From NCBI GenBank assembly GCA_003427395.1, contig BFEA01000826.1, positions 82,126 through 134,298 on the forward strand: a stretch of 52,173 nucleotides of DNA, in the 5' to 3' direction. The notes under the pieces were generated by a model. That model was not told the DNA's origin and searched no databases. It was given only the letters and a program-made list of their open reading frames with translations. The translations under genes and the position numbers were made by a program. Below, one piece after another: positions 43,193 to 52,173 of this stretch. How positions within the stretch are numbered: position 1 is the first letter of the stretch; every line of letters starts with the position of its first letter. This DNA is from Chara braunii. Taxonomy: Eukaryota; Streptophyta; Charophyceae; Charales; Characeae.

Positions 43193-43764
43193 ATTGAATC
43201 ATCATTTGAATCATTGAACATCATTGAACAGAGGGATCATTGAACCTTCGCTGAGGGGTTTCAGATCTCCATGAAAGTGTTATTGACAGAAGCAAGGTAG
43301 TTGCCAAGAGGATAGGCTTGCTCAGGTTATGTTGTTCATTATCTAGGGGCTAGTCTTCAGTTGTCAAAGGCAGAACTTTATGATCCTCAGAATTGGTTGT
43401 TACAAGTCTGGGTACAGTGGGTAGCGGGACTAGATGCCAACTCATTTCAGGCGCCGTGGGGTGAAGAGGTCCCATTTTGTTGCTGATAGCCCAGAGAGTT
43501 TGTGAACTATGAGAAGTTACCTGATGTTGTTTCCATTGGAAGGGACGCTGGACCCTGTTTCCAGCAGGTGCAGCTCCCCACCAATAGAAAGGAGCCATCG
43601 GAACCTCGCCGGCTTCTACCCTCTAGGGCTCTTACCACCCAAGGGGTAGATCACCTGGCCCTGAAGGATGATTAAGAAAAAAAAAAAAAAAAAGAGAATA
43701 GAATACGGTGGGGTGAGCACAGAAAGCGTACTATTCTTTCACTTTTTTTTTCTTTTTTTCTTTT

Positions 43765-43850
43765 GGACCATTTCTCGATTTATGCGTGTCATCCTTGCGC
43801 AGGGGCCATCCTAATCTTCGCTGTATCGTTCCAATTTTAACGGATATCCG
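43765..43850 (-). pseudogene. U6 snRNA pseudogene, 5'-truncated
   Basis: On the minus strand it reads ATCCGTTAAAATTGGAACGA, then TACAGCGAAGATTAGGATGG, CCCCTGCGCAAGGATGACAC, and ends AAATCGAGAAATGGTCC, nearly identical to plant U6. The first ~15 nt (the 5' CCTTCGGGGAC stem) are replaced by unrelated sequence. After GGTCC comes AAAAGAAAAAAAG rather than a T-run terminator, which suggests a retroposed, A-tailed copy. Confidence 0.85.
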
Positions 43851-43928
43851 TTCTTCTTTCACATTTTTTCGCTAACGAAGAGTAGAATACCGTGGGGTGA
43901 GCCCAGAAAGCAGCTTACGCAATTGTTG

Positions 43929-44032
43929 CGGGGGCTAGGTCCCACTTACACGAATTAAGCGATATTGACCGTAGATAACAAAGATCAACGGCCAGAATCT
44001 CTTAATCCGTGCAAGGGGGACCTTGACCCGGG
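43929..44032. mobile_element. MITE with GGGGGCTAGGTCCCAC ends
   Basis: About 31-bp imperfect inverted ends: CGGGGGCTAGGTCCCACTTA against CAAGGGGGACCTTGACCCGG. The core TTGACCGTAGATAACAAAGA is shared with 44903-45007 and, more distantly, with 39083-39178. Confidence 0.75.
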
Positions 44033-44420
44033 CATCTTGTTCTATCGAGAGGTCATTTTGAAAAAAAGAACATGATAAAAAAAGAGGAATAGAAAGAAAG
44101 AAGGTGCAGAAAAGCTCGCTATTGCATATATAAAAAAAAATAATAATAATAAAAAAAAAGCTCGCTATTGTCCCCGCTTCGCGCGTAAGTGACCGCCTGC
44201 ATTGCCTTTACGCCTACCGGAAAGATGGATTGTATTATTATGTGTATACATTCATTATCAGGGCGCGTTGTATTCGGGAGAGGACGGTTGCAGGACGACA
44301 GATGAAAGGGAATCCAGAATGAGCAGAGCACGATGACGGTAATCATTGGTCTTTGGGCCGGAAGAGATCACGCCGTTCTATGGCGCGGTTTACATCCAGG
44401 AGACATATTAAACCATCGGT

Positions 44421-44525
44421 GAGGCCTTCGGGACATCCGTTAAAATTGGAACGATACACAGAGAAAGAAGACTAGCATGGCCTCTGTTCACGGAAGGATG
44501 ACACGCATAAATCGACAAATGGTCC
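44421..44525 (+). pseudogene. U6 snRNA pseudogene, full length
   Basis: It reads GGCCTTCGGGACATCCGTTA, then AAATTGGAACGATACACAGA, with small insertions in the middle, TAGCATGGCCTCTGTTCACG, and an end ACGCATAAATCGACAAATGG TCC. Insertions and substitutions in the catalytic region and an A-rich rather than T-rich 3' flank make it a likely pseudogene. No upstream sequence element of the plant U6 type is seen. Confidence 0.85.
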
Positions 44526-44902
44526 AAAAAAAAAGAAAAAGAAAAAAACATCGTTGACGATACACGGCCTCTCGATAGAACAAGAGGCCTGCAAAAGTTT
44601 GCGTTAGCTGCTTTTGTGTGCTCACCCCACGGTATTCTATTCTTCCTTTCTAATACATGAAAGAATCGTACGCCACATGACATGGCCACTCAGCGATGAC
44701 TATTCTTGCTCAAAAAGAAAAGCGCGCTTTTTGCAAACTTGCATTTTATATTAAGAAGACACAAACTGATGCCGTTGAACCTCGACATCTCCACGCGGAG
44801 GTCACCAGATCTAAGTCCCCTACCCATCTTCACCCGAGTTTGAACGCCCGGTAATTATCGCTCCATATGGACTGAAAGCTGCCGCAAGTACAGCGATAAT
44901 GA

Positions 44903-45007
44903 CCGGGGGCTAGGTCCCGCTTGCACGAATTAAGAGATGCTGACCGTAGATAACAAGGATCGACGGCCGAAATCTCCTAATTTGCGCAAGTGGGATCTTG
45001 CCCCGGG
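44903..45007. mobile_element. MITE with GGGGGCTAGGTCCCGC ends
   Basis: Inverted ends of about 36 bp: CCGGGGGCTAGGTCCCGCTT... TTAAGAGAT against ATCTCCTAATTTGCGCAAGT... CCCCGGG. It has the same core as 43929-44032. Confidence 0.75.
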
Positions 45008-45012
45008 CGCTC

Positions 45013-45146
45013 CATTCGGGTAAAGACTGTAGCCCTACAGTCTTCCCCCGAATACAACGTACGGTCATTATAGCTGAATTTAGAAGGAAAGATAGAACAA
45101 ATTCGGCTATAATGACCGTACGTTGTATTCGGGGGAAGACTGTAGG
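45013..45146. mobile_element. Palindromic MITE with 48-bp arms plus an extra arm fragment
   Basis: Arms 45034-45081 and 45099-45146 are complementary with one mismatch around a 17-base loop. They contain CTACAGTCTTCCCCCGAATA then CAACGTACGGTCATTATAGC. A third, shorter inverted copy of the arm end (ATTCGGGTAAAGACTGTAG, 45014-45032) abuts the left arm, giving a nested palindrome. Confidence 0.85.
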
Positions 45147-45354
45147 TGGACTCTTGGCCGAAAAATTGGAGAGCAGGATGACACTGGGTGAGGGGGTATC
45201 GAAATTAGCGACGTCAGACCAGGAAGCAGAAGATTGGCAGTGTGGGTGGACATGAGAGACAGCAAGGAGCAAGGAGCAGGAGAGGAGGACGAGGAGGAGC
45301 AGGAGTGGGGAGTACATGACGGCAAGCGGACGGAGAAAAGAAGCGGGAGAAGCA

Positions 45355-45469
45355 CCTACGGTCTTACCCCGAATACAACGTACCTGTCATTAGAGCCGAA
45401 TTTGGGGTGTCTTTCAGTCTACATACAGAAGTAATGACCGTACGTGGTATTCGGGGGAAAGAACTTCAG
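45355..45469. mobile_element. Second MITE of the CCCCGAATACAACGTAC family
   Basis: The left arm CTACGGTCTTACCCCGAATA... and the right arm ...TGGTATTCGGGGGAAAGAAC pair imperfectly over about 37 bp. It is related to the palindrome 208 bp upstream; a partial arm also occurs at 44264-44293. Confidence 0.75.
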
Positions 45470-46519
45470 AGGAAATCGACGCATGGAAGGATAAACACGA
45501 CGAAGCGACAAAAAAGCAACGAGCAGACGAGGAAATGCTGATGCAGAACACGGAGGAGAGGGAGGAGGAGGAGACATTGAGACAGTGATGAACGCACACA
45601 CAGCTGAGTCGTAGATATCGAACGAATGGGACGCAGAACGCACGGCCTTGATAGGAGGAGGAGCAGGAGGACGAGGAGCAGTGGGTGATGAATGAAGTCA
45701 AAGCGTACGACTACAGGCAGATGTCGAAAGAATGAGATGCAGAACACAGGGCCGTGCGGAGAAAGGCGAAAGAACTTGGTCGTCTGGGATGACAAGGGCG
45801 AGGAGGAGAAGGAGGAGGAGGAGGAGGAGGGAAGGAGAAACAGAAGAACGGGGATAGACGAGATTAACGGAGTTCATCAACATAGAAAACGCAAAGAAGA
45901 GGATGTCCAAAGCGTATAAGCAGACACAGGCCCGTAATGTGGACGGCTCGGGCGAAGAGACCAGAACAGACATTGACGCACCTTTTCGCATGAACACCAC
46001 CGGCGTAAGAGACGCGCTCCTCTCCGCTTGCAATCCTTTCGTGGTTGTGACGAGAGACGCTCTTCTCTCCACTTGCAATCCTTTCGTGGTTGTGACGCAA
46101 ACACCAAGAGCTCGCTCCGTGCTTATCCTATTCTCCCGCCCCTGAGTTCTTAACGGTGCTTTGGCTGTCCCGCCCTTGCGCGCCCCGCTCAAGCTGAATA
46201 CAATTCGGATTTTCGACCGTCTTTCCGCCGCCGTCCTGTCGATGGTGGTATGGCCGCACCGCCCAATGTGCCCCCGCCGAAACTCCCTAGCACATGACTC
46301 CCCGCCAATCGCGCCCTTGTTGGCGGCCGCGTCACAGAACCCTCGTACGACACAGTTTGACCGCCTCTTCTTATGAGTAGCATCTATGCTTGCCAGCGTC
46401 TCCTCTATACGCTGACAGTCAGATCCCACTTTTTTTTCTTTTTTTCTTTTTTGGAAAAAACGGGATCCCACTACTTTCCCGTTGACTTCGGGGCGGCCCT
46501 CTTTTGTCGGGCATGTGGA
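45470..46519. other. Purine-rich region with a 43-bp tandem repeat, no gene seen
   Basis: GAGGAG-rich sequence at 45540-45840. At 46009-46094 two units share CTTGCAATCCTTTCGTGGTT then GTGACGAGAGACGC. A 257-codon minus-strand frame (45698-46471) translates the GAGGAG tract as poly-Leu and the tandem repeat as VTTTKGLQ-ERRASL; it has no domain and I do not call it a gene. Confidence 0.5.
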
Positions 46520-46697
46520 AACTAAGGTCCAGATCCCACTGGCAAAGAGGATTGGAAGAAATGTCTGAATCTGAACGTGTTTGTGGACATTTGCGAAAAA
46601 TTGTGATTGATCTACTTTTCTGCACCTCTGCGTGCAACATGTCCAGATTCAGACATTTCTTCCAATCCTCTTTGCCAGTGGGATCTGGCCCTAAGTT
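46520..46697. mobile_element. Palindromic MITE with perfect 43-bp arms
   Basis: 46531-46573 (AGATCCCACTGGCAAAGAGG...) is the exact reverse complement of 46644-46686, with a 70-base loop. Imperfect inverted ends extend to about 46520 and 46697. The terminus GGNCCAGATCCCACT belongs with the other CCCAC-ended MITEs here. Confidence 0.9.
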
Positions 46698-46830
46698 GTA
46701 CGTGGTGCAAGGAGCGCGATTGGAGAACCCGTAGTTCTTTCAAAAATCAAAAGACCCCATCCCCTACCCTTTTTTTTTTTTTTTCTTAATAAAAAAAAGG
46801 GCGGCAGTCTTGAGATATATCCACAGGTGA

Positions 46831-47446
46831 CCAGGAGGGGGATCCCACTAGCCAGGTACGTGGACTAGTGTGACGGGTCGGGGACGGGTGGGGGACAGGT
46901 GGGTGGCAGCGTGAAATAGGGAAAATAAACGTAAAAAAACGAGGGCAAGAGCAACTCCATTCACCATTTGCTGTAGGTGAGGGGATCGAACCCTCCCAGA
47001 CACCTCCCAAAAAATAAGGGGGCACATGCATGTCAAAGGAAGAGGACAACAGCATTGCCCATGTGAAACATTTGCGGGGACTACAGACAACTTGGATGAG
47101 GGTCTGACACGGACTGACATTCCCTCATGATGGGAAACACCGAAAAATTTTGTTTTCGACCTCTCTTCCACGCATGGGCCACGACCCAAACATGAGTGAA
47201 AGGTGAGTGAAAAGCAACACAAAAAAAATGGGTCTGATTTTCACTCACGTTCGGGACCCCCAGAGGAACACGGCAAGCAAAACAAAAGAAAGACCACCCA
47301 ATGGGATGCTCCAAAAAAACATATATTTTCGAGGGCTAAAATACAGGAAAAACAAAACCACCTATCCCCATTCCCATCGACGGCGGAGGCGGGTCACACG
47401 CCCTCTACACTACTCCACATACAATGCTAGTGGGATCTCCCTCCAG
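46831..47446. mobile_element. 616-bp element with GATCCCACTAGC inverted ends
   Basis: CCAGGAGGGGGATCCCACTA (46831-46850) is inverted at 47427-47446 as TAGTGGGATCTCCCTCCAGG. Over 22 bp the ends differ at two positions. No open frame resembles a transposase. A B-box-like T arm (minus: GAGGGTTCGATCCCCTC) lies at about 46977-46993. Confidence 0.65.
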
Positions 47447-47602
47447 GGGCCTTGACCCACTAGCGGAGGTTTAGTTTACGTTTCGTGTATTTTCCAACGT
47501 GGCCACACTAGGGCCGTGAGATTTTCAGATCGGATGGCAAGGAGCCATGTACACTCGAAACCAGAACAAAACCTCCAGAAGTGGGACATGGCCCCGGCCC
47601 TG
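47443..47602. mobile_element. 160-bp MITE abutting the previous element
   Basis: The left end CCAGGGGCCTTGACCCACTA then GCGGAGGTTT is inverted at 47570-47602 as AAACCTCCAGAAGTGGGACA... CCCTGG. Its left end overlaps the right end of the 616-bp element, so one inserted beside or into the other. Confidence 0.7.
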
Positions 47603-47939
47603 GGGAATGACTTATTGAGCTTCCTTATTGAGCTTCCTTATTGAGCTTGTTGTGACAGGTATGTGGAGAGTTTTTTTGCCTCTGGAAATATCATGAAATT
47701 GAGATCTCAACCCTGATAAGCATCGTAATTATGAACGTCAGCTATGATGATTCTGACTAAGAGCTCTACCTGAGAGCTCTTTTTATTGGATGTGTATTGG
47801 CCGCAGCAGGACCTGAGCAGCCACTTCCACTTGGCCCAATGCTCCCGTATTGCAACGGGTTACAGGGCGGCACAACTCGCCCCAGCAAGTTACCAGTGTT
47901 GACTGGCCGTGGCCACCAATCCTTCAGGCCACTGAAAAT

Positions 47940-48010
47940 GACGACAACGGGAATAGAAACCAGCACCTACCTGGTGCTGCTCAGGCATGAAACCTACTGA
48001 GCTAGCCGAC
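47940..48010 (-). other. tRNA-like sequence (tRNA pseudogene or SINE head)
   Basis: On the minus strand a perfect A-box consensus, TAGCTCAGTAGG (48004-47993), is followed by a D stem (GCTC/GAGC), an anticodon-arm-like hairpin (AGCAC, 7-base loop, GTGCT), then GGTTTCTATTCC (47961-47950), close to a B box. The acceptor and T stems do not pair properly, and loop position 33 is not U, so it is not a functional tRNA. A tRNA-derived SINE body could extend to about 47770, where AATAAAAAGAGCTC occurs. Confidence 0.45.
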
Positions 48011-48590
48011 GGGACCCTGCACCTTTCAAAAATCAAAAGACGCCACCCGCTACCCTGCACCGTGAAAGAAGGTGCCCGCCGCCCGGTACCCTTGTTTGTC
48101 TCTTTCTGTTTTTTTTTTCTTTTCCTTCTCTTTCTGTTTTTTTTTTCTTCTCCTAATGTGCAGACCGTAGGATCGTGGAGGCGCCACAGGATAGCGCCGC
48201 TCGGTTAGGAAAAGACCCCCAAAAGTGTGGCATGTGGGGTCACATTGTTCTTTTACGTTCCCCGGGCTCGAGAGGGCAAAACCCCTGCATCACCAGATTG
48301 GCCAGGGTCTGTTCGAGAAAGGAAAGCCTTCGCCATCCTGCCTCTGTGCACTGCTCTCCAAAGGTGGAATTCGACAATGAGCGTTCCATAACAACATAGA
48401 AAACTTCACTTCCATATGTTTTGTCTTTTGTGAATGTCCAGCTCAGTGCACCTGCGCCCATTAATTCAGACCCCATACCCAGGGACTACAGGGGCAGCCT
48501 CCTTTGCATTATTTTGTTTTATTTTTGTACTCCATCTGGAGGAACTGTAAGCGCTATACACAGCTGGAATACGACCTGAACATTCTGTCC
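48011..48590. other. Intergenic DNA, no gene seen
   Basis: Contains T runs (48110-48150). TCAAAAATCAAAAGAC (48018-48033) also occurs at 46740-46754. No domain is seen in any frame. Confidence 0.5.
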
Positions 48591-48597
48591 TCAATTC

Positions 48598-48840
48598 CAC
48601 AGTAGGAAGGCGGAAGTTGGAAGGTAAGAGGGGTTGGAGGGAGTGTCATAAGAGACTGGGCCATTGTAGGCCCACAGTCACCAGAATAGGGTATGTACGT
48701 TAAAAGCAGGACACGACCAGAACGCTGGGTCGGCACTTTCCGCGGTAGGAAGGGCAGGAAGGGCAGAAGCAGGAGAATAAGAGGGGCTGGAGGGAGTGTT
48801 ACAAAGAACAAGGACCAGGTTAGGTCCCCAGTCCCGACAA
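48598..48840 (+). repeat. Direct repeat of about 90 bp, two copies
   Basis: GTAGGAAG, GAAG, GTAAGAGGGG, TTGGAGGGAGTGT and GTCCC-like words occur in the same order at 48601-48655 and 48749-48805. Confidence 0.6.
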
Positions 48841-49315
48841 TAGAGACTGAGAATGCAGAAACACAGTAGAGTAATGGTAGTTCTAGCCCTTGGAGGTACT
48901 CCCCAAGCCCGGCCGGGTAGGCTCCAGTTCAGAAGGGGGTCTGTACAGTAGCAGGTAAAGAGTCGGAGCTTTAGATATAGTGGTGTCCACAATAGCGGTA
49001 GTACAGTTTGGTTCGGACTTTTTAGTGTAGCAGTCTAGACCCTCTTCTTGCATTGTCTATCGGTAGTCTCCCGGTAGGATTTTGTTAGTAGTAGAAGAAT
49101 TCTTTCCCCTGTAGGACTTAGAGAAGATAGGTGGTACCGGTAGGAAGGACGGAGCCCAAGAGCTGCTGGGTCTGTAGAAAAGACCTGCAGGCTTTTAGCC
49201 TGTAAGCTAAGCTGGATGATGCTTCCAGATATCCGTTCTGAACCGGGAAGTATTATAGAGGACCCCGGCCTCTGAATGTTGGTTGAGTAATTGGACTTGG
49301 TTTTGATTGGAAATT
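48841..49315. other. Intergenic DNA, no gene seen
   Basis: Unique-looking sequence with stop codons in all frames every few dozen bases. Confidence 0.5.
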
Positions 49316-49317
49316 TC

Positions 49318-49350
<33 letters not shown>

Positions 49351-49387
49351 CGTCAAATATATATATATATATATATCGTCACAAACA

Positions 49388-49425
<38 letters not shown>
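49316..49425. repeat. (AT)n microsatellite with two ATCGTCA interruptions
   Basis: Three AT runs separated by ATATCGTCAAATAT and ATATCGTCACAAACAGA. Confidence 0.95.
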
Positions 49426-49431
<6 letters not shown>

Positions 49432-49540
49432 CCAGCTGGAATAGTTTTTTGGCCCACGAAGAAAAAATGGTAAAAAACAAGGCCTCACGCCACCCACCGT
49501 CGCAATGTAATGCGTAGTTCTGAAGACAGGAACAGGAGCA

Positions 49541-49565
49541 ATGCTAGCGGGACTTGGCCCAGGGC
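49541..49565. repeat. Isolated MITE terminus
   Basis: GCTAGCGGGACTTGGCCC is the end sequence shared by the CCCAC-type MITEs of this window, without a visible partner arm. Confidence 0.4.
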
Positions 49566-49983
49566 CGCTGTCCTGACTGTCCAGAAGCCAGATAACAAAG
49601 CAACTCCACCATGGACCACCAGGGCTTCAAAGCCACACAATATAGAATAGATTGATGGGATAATTTGCGAAATTCCCCTATAAGTTGAGATATATGCCAA
49701 AATGCCCCTAAAAGATGTGAGTACAGCGGAATGCCAGTGTCCAAATTTTCAATCTGGAACTCGCCGTTGGGGCCTGGGCATGCACCCTGTTTTACAGGGT
49801 TTGCCCTCCATACGGGGTGGCCAAGTTTGCGCAATACCCAGGCGCATATGTGTGGCAGTTTGCCTCCCTGTTTCAAACTTTCTAACTCCTTCGCAGTCTC
49901 TGGCGCTACCTGCAACTCCTCCTCCCCTGCCATTCCTCAAAGTTCTCCTCTTTTGCCACGTCACCATCTCTGAGATCCTCCTG

Positions 49984-49984
<1 letters not shown>

Positions 49985-50063
<79 letters not shown>

Positions 50064-50078
50064 CGCGCGCGCGCGCGC
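49985..50078. repeat. Compound (TC)n(TA)n(CG)n microsatellite
   Basis: About 28 TC units pass directly into about 11 TA units and then 7-8 CG units. Confidence 0.95.
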
Positions 50079-51626
50079 ACCAAGATATGCTCATCCTTCT
50101 CGTCTACACTACTCTACAACTGTATTTTCGCTGTAATTAATTATCTTCCTGCTTTCTCTGCGGGGATAATTAAAAATGACTTTCCATTACTTAATGTCAT
50201 CCTCCTGTTTTTTTTTTGTTTTTTTTTTTTTCACCCTAAATCGTATTTATTATCCTTGGGATTATTCCCTTCTAGCCAGATGTGTCTGCAAAAGAACCGA
50301 ATGAGAATGGAAAAAATTGAGGCGATTGGCCGTGGACTGTGTATGCCGCTGTACGAATATGGCCCGTACGTACGTAAAGGTCTGCCATACAAACGGCCCC
50401 CTGGGCAGTCATACGGCCCGAACGTACGACCGTACAACGCTTTTTGGGCGCCTTCCAGGGGGGGGATTTGCGGAGCCGAATCCGGGGTGGGGGTGGGGGT
50501 GTCAAGGGGAAACCCCCAGACATGAAACAAAAAAAAACAAAAAAAGATTTTTTTTTGAGGGGGCGTTCGGGGTGAAGAAAAAGAAAAATCGATTGATTGA
50601 TCGATTGACTAATGTATTGATATCACCTTATTTCTTTTTATTTTTTAATAAACTTTTTTTCTTCCAACGCCTACATCTTTTATCCTACAAAAAATCTCTC
50701 TCCTTTTCGTGGCCGAACATTACCCTTATGATTTCTTGGTTACCCTTTACTCTCCTAGGAGCTCCATCCTGATATAGAGAAGTGATTCGTACTACTAATT
50801 AACCTAGTCTTCAACATCATCCCCAAGCTTTCCTCCAACTTCCCCCATTCGTTTTTCAACCGGAATGGTTTTCCGTCCTCATGTATTGTTTGCTTGCCCT
50901 TTCTTTCTCGTTTTTACGTCGTTGCTCTCAAGCTTGTTTTTCGTCCGCCAAGAACTTCACCTAAAATCAAGGAAAAAAACTCGTATGTATAGTACAATTT
51001 CTTATTGTTTATGTTGTTTTGTTCTTCACGAATCAGGTTGTGGAGACAACGGTTACCTTATTTGGTTAGTTAGCCCGAAAGTCGACGTTCCTCCTGATGC
51101 CAGAAAGACCAGCAATGATGACAATGAAGGGGCAATGACATGTAGATATTATCACACGTATTGCAATCGCACGTCCACCCATTGAGTTGGATGGGCGTAG
51201 TATACATTACCTGAGTAAGCATTCCAAAGGTCCACAAGTAGCATGCACTACTACAATTGGCACTACCATGAAAAGAGGGAATTTTAAACCACTCGACAAG
51301 GTGGAAAGAACATATCATGTGAAGGGGATATTATAAGAGAATGATCATGTACTGAAGGCTTTGCTCCCGAGTCTCGAGTGTATTGGCAGAAAGGTCATAA
51401 AATCCTTACCTCGATATTAAAGGTCACTCATATTGAGAACTGAAGGCTTTGCCTTGAGTGTATTGGCAGAAAGGTCACTCGTGGTGAGACGTCGTTATTG
51501 ACAATTGGAGCATAAAATCCTTACCTCGTCTCTTCTCCCCGTCTCTACTTCTCTCCTTCTCTCCTTCTCTCCTTCTCTCCTTCTCTCTCTCTCTTCTTCT
51601 CCTCTCCGTTCACGTCCTATCAATCC
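50079..51626. other. Intergenic DNA, no gene seen
   Basis: AT-rich with T tracts (50210-50231). A direct repeat at 51350-51480 has ACTGAAGGCTTTGC and GAGTGTATTGGCAGAAAGGT twice, and CATAAAATCCTTACCTCG also occurs twice. A CTTCTCTC tract (51545-51600) precedes the MITE. The open frames show no domain. Confidence 0.5.
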
Positions 51627-51800
51627 GGGAAAAGTCATAACACCTCCACGCGACGATACCTTTGTATCCATTCCCCCCCAAATGGGAAAAAGGTGCTGGA
51701 GACCCAAAATCACTTTTGGTCCTGCGGGACCTTTTTCCCCGGTTGGGGAGTAATGGATGCAAAGGTTTCGTCGCGCGGGGGGGAGGGTATGACCTTTCCC
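51627..51800. mobile_element. Palindromic MITE of about 174 bp
   Basis: The left arm GGGAAAAGTCATAACACC... GATACCTTTGTATCCATT... GGGAAAAAGGT pairs with ACCTTTTTCCCC... AATGGATGCAAAGGTTTCGT... TATGACCTTTCCC. Arms are about 70 bp. The loop, CCAAAATCACTTTTGG, is itself palindromic. The right arm is shared with 38690-38790. Confidence 0.8.
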
Positions 51801-52103
51801 TATCCATCGCCTTCTCTCCCTCCTTTTTCTCTCCATTCTACTTGTCCATATCTATCGACGTGTCCCCTTTCCTAATTCTCCGTTCCCGAACACCCCCATC
51901 ACGAATGCATACAGCTATGTTTCGCGCCCGATACATTCCTAATGTGGGTGCACCCTTTTCAGGAGAAGACGCAAGAATGGTATGTAATAGTCGTCGATCC
52001 CCCAACTTTTGTTCCCATTATTACGCCCTTGTCAAAATTGCGCCCTTGTTCTCGGCCGACAGTGTCTGCTTGTTTCTCTGACCTGTATTCCTTCTCCGTT
52101 TTG

Positions 52104-52105
<2 letters not shown>

Positions 52106-52173
<68 letters not shown>
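52106..52173. repeat. (CT)n microsatellite at the window end
   Basis: CT repeat running to the last base of the window. Confidence 0.95.

Larger units (their letters stand above)
43683..44706. mobile_element. Inverted-repeat structure bearing two U6 pseudogenes
   Basis: GAATAGAATACGGTGGGGTG and GAGCACAG (43696-43723) are inverted at 44612-44640 (GTGCTCACCCCACGGTATTC). Each arm continues inward to a U6-like sequence whose 3' end faces its arm, with an A-rich GGTCCAAAAGAAA junction between. A third partial copy of the arm, AGAGTAGAATACCGTGGGGT, lies at 43879-43900. The centre contains a separate MITE (43929-44032). Confidence 0.55.

Noticed and set aside
45698-46471. 257-codon minus-strand frame with a poly-Leu stretch
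   Set aside because: The hydrophobic run is the translation of a GAGGAG repeat, and the internal peptide repeat reflects a DNA tandem repeat. No domain.
46977-47040. tRNA gene on the minus strand
   Set aside because: The T arm GAGGGTTCGATCCCCTC is perfect, but no acceptor stem or A box lies at the required distance.
49544-49933. 129-codon minus-strand frame
   Set aside because: It covers a MITE-like end and sequence with CCCCTA motifs. I recognise no domain, and the GC/AT pattern does not suggest coding.

Overview
The window is nuclear DNA of a eukaryote, most likely a green plant or streptophyte alga. My best guess is a repeat-rich charophyte such as Chara. This is an inference from plant-like genes (an NHL-repeat membrane protein with a 109-nt GT-AG intron, and a broken trihelix gene), several U6 snRNA-derived sequences, and a very high density of foldback elements, MITEs and simple repeats. 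It is a draft assembly. Four Nextera mate-pair junction adapters remain in the first 5.1 kb, two large N gaps interrupt the sequence (19243-19792 and 37994-38272), and two 7.6-kb repeats share identical stray Ns.

Layout. 1-368: terminal-repeat fragments joined by adapters. 1790-3545: the only convincing protein-coding gene, a two-exon NHL-repeat, single-pass membrane protein on the minus strand, with its 3' tail sequence duplicated downstream. 4540-5321: a foldback element overlapped by an assembly artefact. 5802-27396: one 21.6-kb candidate LTR element read on the minus strand. Its two terminal repeats of about 7.6 kb (TGTCGG...CCGACA) flank a 6.4-kb interior holding an unrecognised ORF and a decayed gag, with no pol seen. 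Each terminal repeat carries a U6 snRNA-like module, a tandem CGGCAG array and an array of about ten hairpins with a near-invariant loop. 27545-29477: a trihelix (Myb/SANT-like) pseudogene. 31941-35187: a third, diverged copy of part of the terminal repeat, starting at exactly the same terminal base. 35900-41000: three large foldback elements in a row, two with microsatellite-rich arms or centre. 43680-44700: two U6 pseudogenes in inverted orientation. 38850-51800: numerous short palindromic MITEs, many ending in a (C)AAGTCCCAC-like sequence. The rest is minisatellite, microsatellite and unassigned DNA.

The most unusual system is the giant terminal repeat. It combines a U6-derived module (an arrangement like the 5S-bearing Cassandra retrotransposons, but with a different RNA) with arrays of covarying hairpins that also appear in the diverged third copy. 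The genes here do not form a pathway; the window is mainly a record of mobile-element activity around one receptor-like gene and one dead transcription-factor gene.
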